64,000 nucleotides of DNA from Ananas comosus (lineage: Eukaryota > Streptophyta > Magnoliopsida > Poales > Bromeliaceae): assembly GCF_001540865.1 (NCBI RefSeq), contig NC_033622.1, forward strand, positions 5,511,077 through 5,575,076, written 5' to 3'. A model generated the notes under the pieces. The model was given only the letters and a program-made list of their open reading frames with translations. It made no database searches and was not told the DNA's origin. Positions 12,777-22,613 of the stretch are shown here, in pieces. The first letter of the stretch is position 1. Each line of letters opens with the position of its first letter. Made by a program: the position numbers and the translations under genes.

Positions 12777-13097
12777 CGGCCACTCCCGTGGGTGGTGTAC
12801 GGTGTAGCTTAGGCAGTCAGGACGGGTGTATCACAGTCCCTAGTGAGATCTCGTCACCGGCAGCCCTCGGAGTAGTGGACGGGGTAGCTTCGACAGGCGG
12901 GACGGGTGTATCATAGTCACTAGTGAGATATCACCACCGGCAGCCCTCGGGGTGGTGTCCGGTATAGCTTAGGCAGTCTGGACGGGTGTATCACAGTCCC
13001 TAGTGAGATCTCGCCATCGGTAGCCCTGGGAGTGGTGGATGGGGTAGCTTCGACAGGCGGGGCGGGCGTATCGCAGTCCCTAGTGAGGTTGGGTCAG
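12777..13097 (+). repeat. 80-bp tandem repeat, four units, A-B-A-B
   Basis: Units start at about 12777, 12858, 12938 and 13018, each with GTGGT...GTAGCTT, GGCGGG/GGACGGG, GTAT and AGTC(C/A)CTAGTGAG. Units 1 and 3 carry GCTTAGGCAGTC, while units 2 and 4 carry GCTTCGACAGGCG. The array is thus a 160-bp dimer repeated twice. It lies in the 3' part of the LTR at 8497-13609. Confidence 0.85.
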
Positions 13098-13738
13098 TGT
13101 GATGCATTTTTATATCTACAGATAGCCTGTGTTGGTTAGCGATAGTATAGTGGCATGTAGCTGTAGAGTTCTTTCCAGCTTTCCTTACTATCCTTCACAA
13201 ATATTTCTGTAAACTTAGTGGGTGGGCCGTTGAAGTCGGTGACGATACCCACTGAGAACTACTCTGTTTTGCAGTAGTTCTTACACTCAGTTGTTGACAC
13301 CTTTTGCAAAGCCTTCATCTGCGGCTACTGTTGTTGTTGTTTCCGACCGCGGGAAGGGAGTCGCGAGCTAGATCCCTACCAGTCGTGTCGCCGTACTAGA
13401 GGAGTACCCTTCACAGGTAGCTTTGGGGTGTTTTGGTTCATGCACACACCTTTTATATATACATGTTTTAATTTAGCAGCTCTATACTTCTGATTTTAGT
13501 TATAATTTGATTGCAGGTACAACTATCGCTTCGTATACACGAAAAATTTCTATGTATACGGCGGGTCTGTTAGCGTGTCCGGAAAAATGTGGTAATCCGG
13601 GGCGTGACACTAGGGACATATATGAAGGAACCAAAATTTTTGGAGGGATATACTTGCAAATCAGAAAATTTATAAAGGGGTAAATCTAATAATTTTTGTA
13701 GAAACTTATTTGTTATTTGATACTTTTATAGGGACCTG

Positions 13739-13742
<4 letters not shown>

Positions 13743-13781
<39 letters not shown>
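13743..13781. repeat. (TA)n microsatellite
   Basis: Nearly perfect TA dinucleotide tract. Similar tracts lie at 14323-14412, 14664-14725, 14992-15021 and 15539-15619, each between two unrelated-looking inserts. Confidence 0.95.
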
Positions 13782-13785
<4 letters not shown>

Positions 13786-14322
13786 CCGGCTACTATACTA
13801 TTATGAGTACGATCACCCTCGTACTCATAAGTTGTTTTCGATGATAGAGCTTCCGAATCAACGGTCTATACCGTTAAACTTATTTACAGCATTTAAAACT
13901 TCTAGAAATCAAATTTATAATTTTTTCGACCATCATTTACCTTACGATCAAGAGGTCACAAATTTGACAATTTTTAACGGCCGGTATGTGATACTTGCTA
14001 GTTTTAACGATGTAAAAGAATCGGAATTTGTTGAATTTTGATAGAAATCTATTCACTAACATAGATAAAGATCAATAACTCCGATCTTGAATTGAATGAT
14101 CCGATAATACATTTTTAGGACGTACGTTCGATTTTGACTGTTTATTTTATGCCCCACTTGATGGACTTTATATGATTTCGAAAATTTACGAAATTTATTT
14201 CTAGAAGTTTCAAATACTCTAGATCATATTTAACGGAGTGGTCGTCGATTCGGAATCTCCTCATTAAAACAACTTATGAGTACGAGGGCTCCAATACTCA
14301 TAATAGTATAGTAGGCATGGCG
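13782..14322. mobile_element. (TA)n-bounded MITE, copy 1
   Basis: This 541-bp element sits between (TA)n tracts. The left end has CTACTATACTATTATGAGTA followed by CTCGTACTCATAAGTTGTTTT. The right end read on the minus strand gives CCTACTATACTATTATGAGTA and CTCGTACTCATAAGTTGTTTT. The TIRs are therefore about 50 bp and well matched. It has no coding capacity. The short open frame at 13832-14041 lies in TIR and spacer sequence. Insertion in TA repeats recalls the rice 'Micron' type of microsatellite-targeting element, though homology was not tested. Confidence 0.8.
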
Positions 14323-14371
14323 TATATATATATATAATATAATATATATATATATATATTATATATATAAT

Positions 14372-14413
<42 letters not shown>

Positions 14414-14415
<2 letters not shown>

Positions 14416-14663
14416 CCATGGCTACTATACTATTAATGGCAGTATAGCCCCCTTGTACTCATAAGTTTTCAACCATTGATGAAGATATGTGTGGTAAGAA
14501 TGATAGTGGTCCACGGTTAGATTAATGTGGCTCCCCTAGGGTTGAGTGGGTGGGTTGGTTGAATAGTATGATTTAACGGTGGAAATAATCAAAGAATAGA
14601 TCTTAGGCCAAAAACTTATAGTACAAAAGGGACTATACTCATAAAGAATAATAGTAGCTGGAC
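14414..14663. mobile_element. (TA)n-bounded MITE, copy 2
   Basis: A 250-bp element between (TA)n tracts. The left end has GGCTACTATACTATTAATG and TTGTACTCATAAGTTTTC. The right end on the minus strand has AGCTACTATTATTCTTTATGA and TTTTGTACTATAAGTTTTTG. It is related to copy 1 at the ends but has a different middle. Confidence 0.7.
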
Positions 14664-14725
14664 TATATATAATATATATATATATATTATATATATATAT
14701 AATATATATATAATATATTAATATA

Positions 14726-14988
14726 GACTGAGTTCGCTGTATACTATCTATAGCACCGGAAGCTTTCCGTGCCTACAAGTTGTTTTCGATTATGCGGCTT
14801 CCAAATCAATGATCGCTTCGTAGACTTGATCTACAATTATTAAAATTATTTGGAAACTAAATTTTTATAGTTTTTCAATAGTGTTGATAAAGTCTAATGG
14901 AACCAATCGTCGTATTTGGAAGCCGCATCATTGAAACAACTTGGTAGCACGGAGGTCGCTCTGTACTACCGATAGTATACCAGCCTAG

Positions 14989-14991
<3 letters not shown>
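14726..14991. mobile_element. (TA)n-bounded MITE, copy 3
   Basis: A 266-bp element between (TA)n tracts. The left end has TATACTATCTATAGCACCGG and CTACAAGTTGTTTTCGAT. The right end on the minus strand has TATACTATCGGTAGTACAGA and GTGCTACCAAGTTGTTTC. No coding sequence. Confidence 0.7.
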
Positions 14992-15021
<30 letters not shown>

Positions 15022-15025
<4 letters not shown>

Positions 15026-15537
15026 TGAAAAAAATTTCTATAAAAATTTCATCAATTTGAATTGTTTTACACCATTAAATTCACAAACGCATCATATTCT
15101 ACCATTAAAATTATCAATTTGAGACCTTTTAATCACTAGCTAAATGATGTCGAAAATATGGAATTTATTTCAAATATTTCTAAAAATGAGCGGTTTGAAA
15201 ATGAATATCCTCTAAAAACTGCATTATAGGATTTTGTATCAAATAGAGAGGAATAGATCTGGTTCTAAATAGTTAAAAAAAATTCTAACAAAATTCAATT
15301 GATTTAAGATACTTTACACCATTAAACGAGAAACACCTCATATCTACCATTAAAATTATAAATTTTGAAACCTTTTAATTATTAGGTCAATGATGTCGAA
15401 AAAATTTAAAATTTGGTTCTAGATACTTCAAGTGGTATAGATCATGTTAACGGTGTCAATCCGTCAATTTGAAAGCTCCATCATAAAAACAAATGGGTGG
15501 CAACGGAGCTAGTTTGCTACGATAAATTCCATCTTAG

Positions 15538-15538
<1 letters not shown>
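15022..15538. mobile_element. (TA)n-bounded MITE relics
   Basis: About 517 bp between TA tracts. It contains two similar blocks (around 15045-15150 and 15290-15390), both with TTTACACCATTAAA, CACCTCATAT/CGCATCATAT and ATTAAAATTAT. The right end (GGAGCTAGTTTGCTACGATA) resembles the MITE ends nearby. It looks like two truncated relatives joined. Confidence 0.5.
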
Positions 15539-15581
<43 letters not shown>

Positions 15582-15673
15582 TATATTATATATATATATA
15601 TATATAATATATATATATATGTATGTATGTAGTATGTATGTATGTATGTAGTATGTATGTATGTATGTATGTA

Positions 15674-15707
<34 letters not shown>

Positions 15708-15735
15708 AATATATATATATATAATATATATACTA
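15539..15735. repeat. (TA)n and (TATG)n microsatellite
   Basis: A long compound tract of TA and GTAT/TATG repeats. The Tyr/Ile open frame seen on the minus strand is only this repeat. Confidence 0.95.
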
Positions 15736-15746
15736 TACTGTATATA

Positions 15747-16050
15747 CACTACAACAAAAATAGTCTATAGCAACACTTTTAAATGTAGATACATGTCAAA
15801 AAAGTGCTGCTAGCTAAAATTACCGACACTTTTAAAAAGTATTGCTATATGTGGGGTCCCTAGGTATATAGTGACAGTTAAAGAGTGTCGCTATAATCTA
15901 AAAGAGTGCTGCTAATTACCAACACTTATTTAAGCATTTAGCAACCGCCGAAACTCTATCTCGTTGGCTGCGGTAGCGGAGGAGGACGACAGGAAAGGGT
16001 CTTCGTCTAGAATTTCAATGGATTGAGTGAAGAGAGAAGAAAAGATGGCA
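15747..16050. mobile_element. truncated CACTA element
   Basis: The left end CACTACAACAAAAATAGTCT is a CACTA terminus. The next 300 bp match the element at 50526-51038 and, in reverse, that at 25058-25570. They share TATAGCAACACTTTTAAA-type motifs, GGGGTC, TTTAAGCATTTAGCAACCGC, CTATCTCGTTG and GAAAAGATGGCAATTGA. The match stops at about 16050, where MITE-like sequence begins, so the right half is lost. Confidence 0.8.
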
Positions 16051-16274
16051 ATTGAATTTCTATGGTGCTTCCGATTCTTTGGACCTTAGATCAAGCCCTT
16101 TAATCATTTCTAACCTTTGAATTAATACTATTAACCTGTGGGGACCACTCAACCCAAGGGGTATTACTCAACCCTCGGGGGACCACAATCATCTCAACCG
16201 TATAATTTTTTATCTAATGGTCAAAAAGTTGGAAGCATCAGATCATCTATGCTTCTGATAGCATAGTAGTTCTA
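16051..16274. mobile_element. MITE remnant of the (TA)n-bounded family
   Basis: Contains GGTGCTTCCGATTCTTTGG at the left and, at the right, AGATCATCTATGCTTCTGATAGCATAGTAG. The right end is the mirror of the terminus seen at 61877-62125 (CTATACTTTTGATAGCATAG). It abuts the truncated CACTA element and may have removed its right end. Confidence 0.5.
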
Positions 16275-16278
16275 CACT

Positions 16279-17022
16279 GGGCGTGTTTGGTTCGCTTCTT
16301 TTTTACCATGGAATCGGAATGGGAATGAGTGAATCCATTTGTGGGTGTTTGGTACGTGGGAATCTCACTCCGATTCCGATTCCCGAGTGGAATGGGAATC
16401 GCTTAATCAGCCTTTTTTCAATCCGGCCTAGAAGGCCGGATTGGAAGTTGAATCTGGACGGAATGGATATTTATTTGGATTAAATTTATTTTTTCAATAT
16501 TTTTAATTAAAATATGAGTTATAATTTAAAAATTAAATATATAATTTTAAATTTTAATTTTAAATTAAATTAAAAATTAAATTTTAATCAAGTATTTCGA
16601 ATCTAACTTATGAATTTGAATTTAAATTAAAATTTTAATTTATATAAAGTTTATTCAAATTTTATTTCAAACTTAAATTTAGTTTTATATTTTGAATTAT
16701 CCACTCAACTTCAAAGTTTAATTTTTTTTAAAAAAAATAGATTTAAAATTTTGACATCATTTTAAAATTTTGATGTAAAATTCTAATACTTAATATTTAA
16801 TTTGAATTTAAATTAATATATTATAAAGATAATGTTAGTATATTAATTTGATTACGTTTTTATATCCATCTGAACCAAACACCGACAATGGGAATGATTT
16901 ATTCCAATTCCGATTCAGGTGATGAACCAAACAGAATTAGGTAATGAGTCATTCCGATTCCGATTCCAGCTTATTTTGATTCCGATTCCGATTCCGACTC
17001 CGATTTCGAACCAAACACGCCC
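16279..17022. mobile_element. MITE with GGGCGTGTTTGGTTCG TIRs
   Basis: The 744-bp element starts GGGCGTGTTTGGTTCG and ends with its exact complement, CGAACCAAACACGCCC. Subterminal parts carry ATTCCGATTCCGATTCC repeats in inverted arrangement. The middle is AT-rich non-coding DNA. This TIR style is common among hAT and PIF/Harbinger MITEs. The flanks (ACT and TAT) do not give a clear TSD, so the superfamily is left open. Confidence 0.8.
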
Positions 17023-17030
17023 TATATATA

Positions 17031-17300
17031 TATAATTAGGCTACTATACTATCTATAATACCGAAGCTCCGGTACTATAGTCTTGTTTTCGATCTTAGGG
17101 TGTTCAAATTAACGATCCACACCGTTAAATATGATGTAGGGTATATGAAGCTCTTAAGAATAAAATTTTAGTTTTTTTCGATATCGTTTACTTAGTAAAT
17201 AAATTATGTCAAAATAGACGGTGGAAATTGAATAATCTTTAAAATTTGAACCGATGGAAATCTGCTATAAAGGCAATTGCCATTCAAAGTTTTACTATCA
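17031..17300. mobile_element. MITE remnant, one end only
   Basis: Starts after a short TA tract with GGCTACTATACTATCTATAA and TAGTCTTGTTTTCGATCTTA, as in the (TA)n-bounded family. No matching right end was found, so it is truncated. Confidence 0.5.
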
Positions 17301-17676
17301 GTTCCTTGTACTCATATTGGTTTAATTTATTGAATGCTAAATATTCGAAATTTGAAGAATTCAAATTAATTACATCAACATGGTCATTCAATTAAGTATT
17401 CAAATTCTTATACTTAAAACATTTATATTTGATTTATGAATCAAATGTAAATTAGAATAACAATTTACTGATTTATTTTAGTAAATTTGCAAAATAAATT
17501 TTTTAGTGCCTTAATTTTTTTCTTTACGAGTACATTAAATAAAACAAAAAAAATCAATTGCGGTTTATAGGATATGCGTATTATTTGCTTTTCAAAACAT
17601 AGTATTGTACCCCTCTGAAGTTTTTATTTTATTTTGGATAAATCTTATAGTTAGTCTCTAAATATCTAACAAATAT
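17301..17676. other. AT-rich stretch, nothing identified
   Basis: AT-rich with long T and A runs. No open frame or repeat ends could be supported. Confidence 0.5.
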
Positions 17677-17801
17677 TTTTTTGAGAGAAGGATAGCATGC
17701 TATCTGTTTCATTCAGTAAGGATGTGAATTAAGCTACATGGGTGAGGCAGCAAGGCCTTGACAAGTGACGAGACAAAAGTGAGATGAAAAAAAAAAAAAA
17801 A
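17677..17801 (-). mobile_element. 5'-truncated LINE 3' end
   Basis: On the minus strand this is the last 100-odd bases of the LINE A family: a CCTTGCTGCCTCACCCATGT stretch matches LINE A (CATGATGCCTCACCCATGTT at about 39688), followed by GCTTAATTCAC and GATAGCATGCTATCCTTCTC with an A tail (the T run at 17677-17682). Short 5'-truncated copies are typical of target-primed reverse transcription. No TSD was recognised. Confidence 0.75.
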
Positions 17802-18247
17802 AAGGTAGTCGGGCATAAGTTTCAACCACAGGTCCGCAGGTCCGTCAACTGTTTGATTTTATAAGTACCTAAAGTTGGATCAAACTGAGTCGTCCTAAAA
17901 ATTGCACTATTCCTAAGGTCCCTGGTGATCCATCAGCCGGCAATAAGTCCTATGAATCGACCTGTTAACTACAAATTTTTACAAGAACAAAAGTTATAAA
18001 AAAGTAAAAGCTGCACTTTCAAATGATGGGATAAATACCCATAAATGTGCATAAGAAATGAATTACCAGCTCAACAGGTTGCATTATGTAATTACTTTAT
18101 ACCCCCATATTTGTCCTTAATAAATTAAAGACAACAACTTTCCTCTTTTATTAGCTGCATGGAAACATTGCTTTTTTTTTCTTTTCTTTTCTTTTTTTTT
18201 TTGGAAAACAGGGCAAAAGATTACATGCATCGTAATTTAAGAATCAA

Positions 18248-18680
18248 GCCACCGTTTGGTTGGGGGCTAAGGGGTGGAATAACCCCTTAACCCTCAATTT
18301 ATACCCAAACACCACTCTTTTGGGTGGGGTTAGTAAACCCCACCCCAAACCGGGTTAGTGGGTTTTACTAACCCCACTCCCCCTCCCAACTTTAACCCCG
18401 CACGTATCCCGAGCCCTCACCTTTTTCTTCTTTATCAATCATTAATCCCACTCTCCCTCCCAACTTTAACCCCGCACGCATTCCGAGCTCTCACATTTTT
18501 CTTCTTTATCAATCATTATCTTTTTATCCCACCTACTCCAACCAAACACTTTTTTTCACTATCCTAGACTAATTCCAACCTCCAACCAAACACAAAAAAC
18601 TTTTAACACCATTTTAACCCTGAACTTAACCCTATCCCTGGAATAGCTACTTTTTCTTAACCCCGAACCAAACGGGGGCC
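18248..18680. mobile_element. MITE with CCGTTTGGTTGGGG TIRs
   Basis: The left end (CACCGTTTGGTTGGGGGCTA) and the right end read in reverse (GGCCCCCGTTTGGTTCGGGG) form imperfect TIRs about 20 bp long. The 433-bp body is C-rich on this strand (AACCCC motifs). It holds a 74-bp tandem duplication at 18369-18442 and 18443-18516. The Pro/Leu-rich open frame at 18358-18567 only reflects the C-rich duplication. TSD not resolved. Confidence 0.65.
18369..18516. repeat. 74-bp tandem duplication inside MITE
   Basis: Two copies of a unit starting TAA(C/T)CCCACTC(C/T)CCCTCCCAAC and ending TTCTTTATCAATCAT, about 90 percent alike by eye. Confidence 0.85.
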
Positions 18681-20932
18681 AAAAGTATAATGTATCCTTA
18701 TTGAAAAATATATATTGGTCGGTACGAAATGGGCCGGTTGATGCATAGGATAAGGTTTTGACTTACTGACCGTATCTAAATTAAGTTGATTAACGAGTAA
18801 ATGTGGAATCTATTACACGGCAGGGTAGGTGAAGGTAGACCATTCTCCAATTCAAAAAGAAAAGGATAAAATTAATTATGTCACTTTTTTATATTAGACC
18901 ATTATTCTGCCATTTGCCAGTTCTAACGTAAAATTATGTCAATTCCACTTTCAAATCTATCAATTCAATTTGGGTCGGTTGGAGTTTATCATTCAATTTA
19001 AGTTGATAAGAATACCTATTGTTCGTAATTATTATTAATTATTTTTGTATAGTTTCTACTAATCCCAAATTTACATAGATGCAGAAACTTGAACATCTGA
19101 CCTCTACTATAGAGTACTATATAGCACTTTAATTAATTGCTACTGTAAAGTAATAATAATAAAGAGCAATAATGGAATGAAACTTGTTATAGTTTATGTG
19201 TTACGTCTTTACCAACTATATATACATATATAATAATATGTTTATACATAATTAATTACCATTAATGTAAGGTAATAATAATAAAGAAAAGGGGCAATTA
19301 TAATAGAATGGAACTTGCTGTAGCTTATGGACGTCTTTCTCTACTATATAATATGATAATACATTCAAAACGTGTGTAAGTTAATTACAATGACAAAGAT
19401 AAGTTCTTGTGCTATCATGGTGTAAGTCACAACAGCAAAATAATAACTATCTTATTGGAGACATTTGTGGCGAGCAATTCTTAGAGTTATGATGGTTATC
19501 CACTGATGACCCAGTCAACAAAATTTTGTGATTGTTATCCATGGCTGCATGAGGATGCATGGCTCTCTGAGCCTCCACAAACAACCACTATATTATTAAT
19601 GGTTTGGTGATATATAACGATTTTTTGATTCGATTTTGGTTGATAGGAATCTAGTTGATCAATGATTCTTAGGCATAATAGACAATTTGATGGATCGATC
19701 CACTGTGTATTTGTTCTACATGCATTATTATAAAAAAACAATAAACTTTAGCCATCCCCACAGACGGCTCCAGTAGTCCACTTTTACCTGGTTACGGAAA
19801 AAATAAAGAAAACAAGAGTAGCCGCCTATGAAATCCTAATGTATGCAATGCATGAATACAATATATATCATAAAGATTTTAATATCATCGATCTAGTGGC
19901 CGGGTTCCATGAACACAATCTACTTCGTTTTAAAGATGAAAACAAATAGGGTACTGATTCCCTGTGGGACAACACCATCTATGCCTTGGAAATCTTCTCG
20001 TTGTTTCAACTTTAAAATGAGTGCTCATGTTGGCTACTAAGTATCAAAATTAATGTCACAATTAAGTCTCACAAGAAGATTCGATAAATGTAATCTTATC
20101 TCTTAAGAATACATATATATATATATGTCTAATTATATATTTTCTAATGTAATCTCACAAGCAGATATCGATCATATTTTCTATCTGGAACTCGATCTAC
20201 ACATCGTGACTTCTAATAAAAATATTAAAATTAAATAAAAAGTTTGTCAGTTTCAAAATGTCTTTATTTTTAGAGGTACCTTTCTCATTAACAGTAAGTA
20301 GGTTTTGTTTATAAGGAAAAAGTCAATTATATGTCTAATTAGTAATTGACTAACAAAGTATATACAAGTGATTCTTTCTCATTGATTTTAACAGCAATTA
20401 GAATTCAAATTGGATTGTAGAACATGTTACGATTTGTGTAAATTAGCTGTGAGTTTGATGGTTGTTCACTTCTTCGGTGACTTCTCGCCAAAAAGCCCCT
20501 TCCATTCGAAGAAAAACTCTACTTTTTCATAAAAAGTAAAACATAACCAATTTTACAAAAACATACCCAAATCGATTATATTGTGTCATTTGAGATGATA
20601 AAGAGTATAATTGGGAATAGTATGGTAATTAATTTCACATGATGATGTGCTTAAAAATATTAAAACTATATTTCACTATAAAGTTAGAATATTGCATATT
20701 TATTCGTTTAATTTTGAAATATCATATATATTCCTGCAAATTTTAAAAAGTTTATAGATATATTCATCAACTTGGCAAAAGTACTGTATATATTTTACTT
20801 AAAAGGACAATTTTTGCTCCTATTCACTTCATGGTTCCCATAAAATTAGCAATCAAATATATATTAGAAGGAATAAAGTATATCAAATGATGACCATAAC
20901 TTAGTAATGAAAAGTCAGAGAGTCCGACTATG
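18681..20932. other. intergenic stretch, nothing identified
   Basis: Ordinary AT-rich non-coding DNA. The open frame at 19535-19741 (minus) has no recognisable domain and atypical composition. No repeat ends were found. Confidence 0.5.
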
Positions 20933-21115
20933 GTGCTTTAAAAGCACCAAGCAGTTGGTGCTTGTAAATTTACTACTGTTAGATCTATTTTTTAATTATT
21001 TCTATCTGTCAAATAATTACTATTCAACCAACTACCCACTCGACCCTAAAGGACCATTATCATCGTAACCGCAGATCCCTTAAAAATCTACAAGTACTAA
21101 TGATTTGCTACATTT
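20933..21115. mobile_element. small MITE-like inverted repeat
   Basis: The left part has TATGGTGCTTTTAAAGCACC-like sequence and GTTGGTGCTTGTAAAT. The right part has ATCTACAAGTACTAATGATT and ACATTTAAAAGCAC. The middle (AACTACCCACTCGACCC, GGACCATTATCATCGTAACC) echoes the middle of the elements at 14414-14663 and 16051-16274. It is probably another relative. Confidence 0.45.
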
Positions 21116-21234
21116 AAAAGCACAGGAGCTTAATTCTCTCTCTCTCTTTATATGTATATATCTATACAAATCTTCATCCAACGGCCTAAAATTCACAAGT
21201 ACCAATGACTTAAGCATAAGAGCCCAATTATATT

Positions 21235-21271
21235 TATACTAGTGAAGAGGCTCGCGCTTCGCAGCGAATAG
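21235..21271 (+). repeat. TACTAGTG..CGCGCTTCGC motif (Helitron-like?)
   Basis: TACTAGTGAAGAGGCTCGCG followed by CTTCGCAGCG resembles two other places in the window: ACTAGTTAAGGCAGCGCGAT at 28549 and the reverse complement near 43998-44037 (ACTAGTGTAGAGACTCGCGC). Such motifs with a GCGC hairpin are common in plant transposons. I could not identify element ends, so the class is uncertain. Confidence 0.35.
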
Positions 21272-21592
21272 AAATAATTAATAATAAAAGAATATCAAAT
21301 ATTTTTTTTATGTATATCATTTGCCACACCTGTCAAAGGTTCTTCGTTGTTGGTGGTGGGGATAGAACCGACGATACCTTCTCTGGTGACAATGATAGTG
21401 ATGGTGACGACGATCCCTTCGGCGCAATGGAGAGGGAAGGCGCGCACACATCAGTGAGAAAGAGAGAGGAAGGAAGGAAGGCAATGATTTAGAGGAAAAA
21501 ATGAGGGATGGAGAGGTGAGGATTGTAGATGACGACAGATCGTTTAGATAGATTAATTGAAAGTTTGATGGAGGAAACGGGAAGGTTATTAT

Positions 21593-21817
21593 GAATTAAT
21601 TAGAAATAGAAATGTGATAATTATAAATGGTAGTGAAAGGTAAAGGAAATGGAAAGAGTTATGATGAATTAATTAGAAATAAAAATGTGAAGATTACATA
21701 TAGCTCGGAGAAGGTTATGATGAATTAATTAGAAATAAAAATACGAGAATTATAAATGGCAATAGGAGGTGGAGGAAAGGGGAAGGAGAAGGGTCATGAT
21801 AAATTAATTAGAAATAG
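21593..21817. repeat. diverged repeats with core GAATTAATTAGAAATA
   Basis: The core occurs at 21593, 21666, 21722 and (as AAATTAATTAGAAATA) 21801, each followed by an A/G-rich stretch. Spacing is irregular (56-79 bp). This is non-coding, purine-rich DNA. Confidence 0.65.
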
Positions 21818-22430
21818 AAAGGTAAGGATCATACCTGGCTGTGGAAGCATTTAAATATATTAATTGAAGGTTTAATAGGAGAACAATTTATATGTATCAA
21901 TTAGATATAGTAATTAAAAACTTAATAGAGGGAAGGGTAAAGATCACATGCGGTGAGGATGAAGAAAAGCTTGACACGTGGACAAAAAATATTGAGAATT
22001 CATATAGTTTAATAGATACATACATGCAATCATTCCAAAATAATTCATTCTTATACTTATATCCACTATAAAGATAACTGATTAGATATTGTTATTCCTA
22101 TATAAAATAACCGTGATAAAATAGACTTTCTCCCATTTGTATACGTGTCGCCCTTTGGCAAGATGTAGAAAAATTTCAAGTGTTTCCTTTGCAACAAGCA
22201 TTTTGCTTCCTTCGTAAAAGGACATCCACAAAATTTCAAGTGTTTCGTATACAACAATCTTTTTTCTCCCTTTGCAAAAGGACATCCATATTTCGGTACA
22301 GTTACTTTGATATAAATATATATATCTTTTTAGAAAAATCTTGTTTTGGCACGTATTTCAGCAAGCAAGGATTGTATTACAATATATGAGGAAAGTTCAA
22401 GATATTACTTTTATTATTATTGTTGTTGTT
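21818..22430. other. intergenic stretch with a local duplication
   Basis: Between about 22180 and 22300 a block resembling AAATTTCAAGTGTTTC...GCAAAAGGACATCCA is repeated (near 22172, 22230 and 22274). Nothing else is recognised. The open frames on both strands here reflect this duplication. Confidence 0.5.
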
Positions 22431-22537
22431 GTTTTTTTTTTTTTGAGAGATAGGTGGCACACTATCCTACCCGTTTCGTTTATTTCATTTAGAAATAAAC
22501 TTAGCTGGAAATGTGAATCAACTAGGATTCGAACTTG

Positions 22538-22575
<38 letters not shown>

Positions 22576-22613
22576 GAAAATTGAGAGCTTAATCTCCGGT
22601 ACACAAAGCCACT
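22431..22613 (-). mobile_element. tRNA-derived SINE, copy 1
   Basis: Read on the minus strand, a tRNA-like head (CCCAGTGGCTTTGTGTACCG, a box A-like start) is followed by an expanded ATT microsatellite and the box B-like AAGTTCGAATCCTAG. Then come TTGATTCACATTTCCAGCTA, TTATTTCTAAATGAAATAAA and a tail with ACGGGTAGGATAGTGTGCC, TATCTCTC and poly-A. The tail resembles the 3' end of LINE A. SINEs are non-coding pol III transcripts moved by LINE enzymes. No TSD was found for this copy. Confidence 0.65.
22536..22576. repeat. (ATT)n microsatellite inside SINE
   Basis: About 13 ATT units between the box B-like and box A-like parts of the SINE; the other SINE copy lacks them. Confidence 0.9.

Larger units (their letters stand above)
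8497..13609 (+). mobile_element. solo-type LTR, TSD CTAGG, holds a nested LTR
   Basis: The element starts TGTAGTGTCCCTGG and ends GGGGCGTGACA. It is flanked by the 5-bp direct repeat CTAGG at 8492-8496 and 13610-13614, the size usual for LTR retrotransposon integration. It contains no gag or pol coding. Removing the nested element at 10082-12722 with one TSD copy leaves about 2.47 kb, so it reads as a solo LTR. The same family is seen at 2143-3445 and, on the minus strand, at 30724-40353; the last shares the stretch from the ACCGGT cluster to GGTAAG(G)GGCTTTTTGGT. I infer a Ty3/gypsy origin from the GTGACA ends and size, but no internal region is left to prove it. Confidence 0.85.
8035..13741. 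mobile_element. Mutator-like MITE split by nested LTRs
   Basis: The left arm (about 8035-8496) and right arm (about 13610-13741) are inverted-repeat-like. The left has ATTCCTACAAAACTTAAGTT, ATTCCTCCAAAAGTC and CTGCAAATATATCC. The right, read on the minus strand, has TCCCTATAAAAGTATC, TTTCTACAAAAATTATT, TTGCAAGTATATCCCTCC. The long, imperfect TIRs and the repeated 'tccctacaaa' style match the element at 26533-27977, which has a perfect 9-bp TSD. No clear 9-bp TSD was found here, and the right end runs into a (TA)n tract. Confidence 0.5.

Noticed and set aside
12777..13097. Regularly spaced repeats as a CRISPR-like array
   Set aside because: The units are contiguous tandem repeats without unique spacers, inside a plant LTR.
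15534..15749. 71-residue Tyr/Ile open frame on the minus strand
   Set aside because: It is only the translation of TA and TATG microsatellites.
16271..17030. 8-bp TSD for the GGGCGTGTTTGGTTCG element
   Set aside because: Flanks TCTACACT and TATATATA do not match, so no TSD is claimed and the superfamily is left open.
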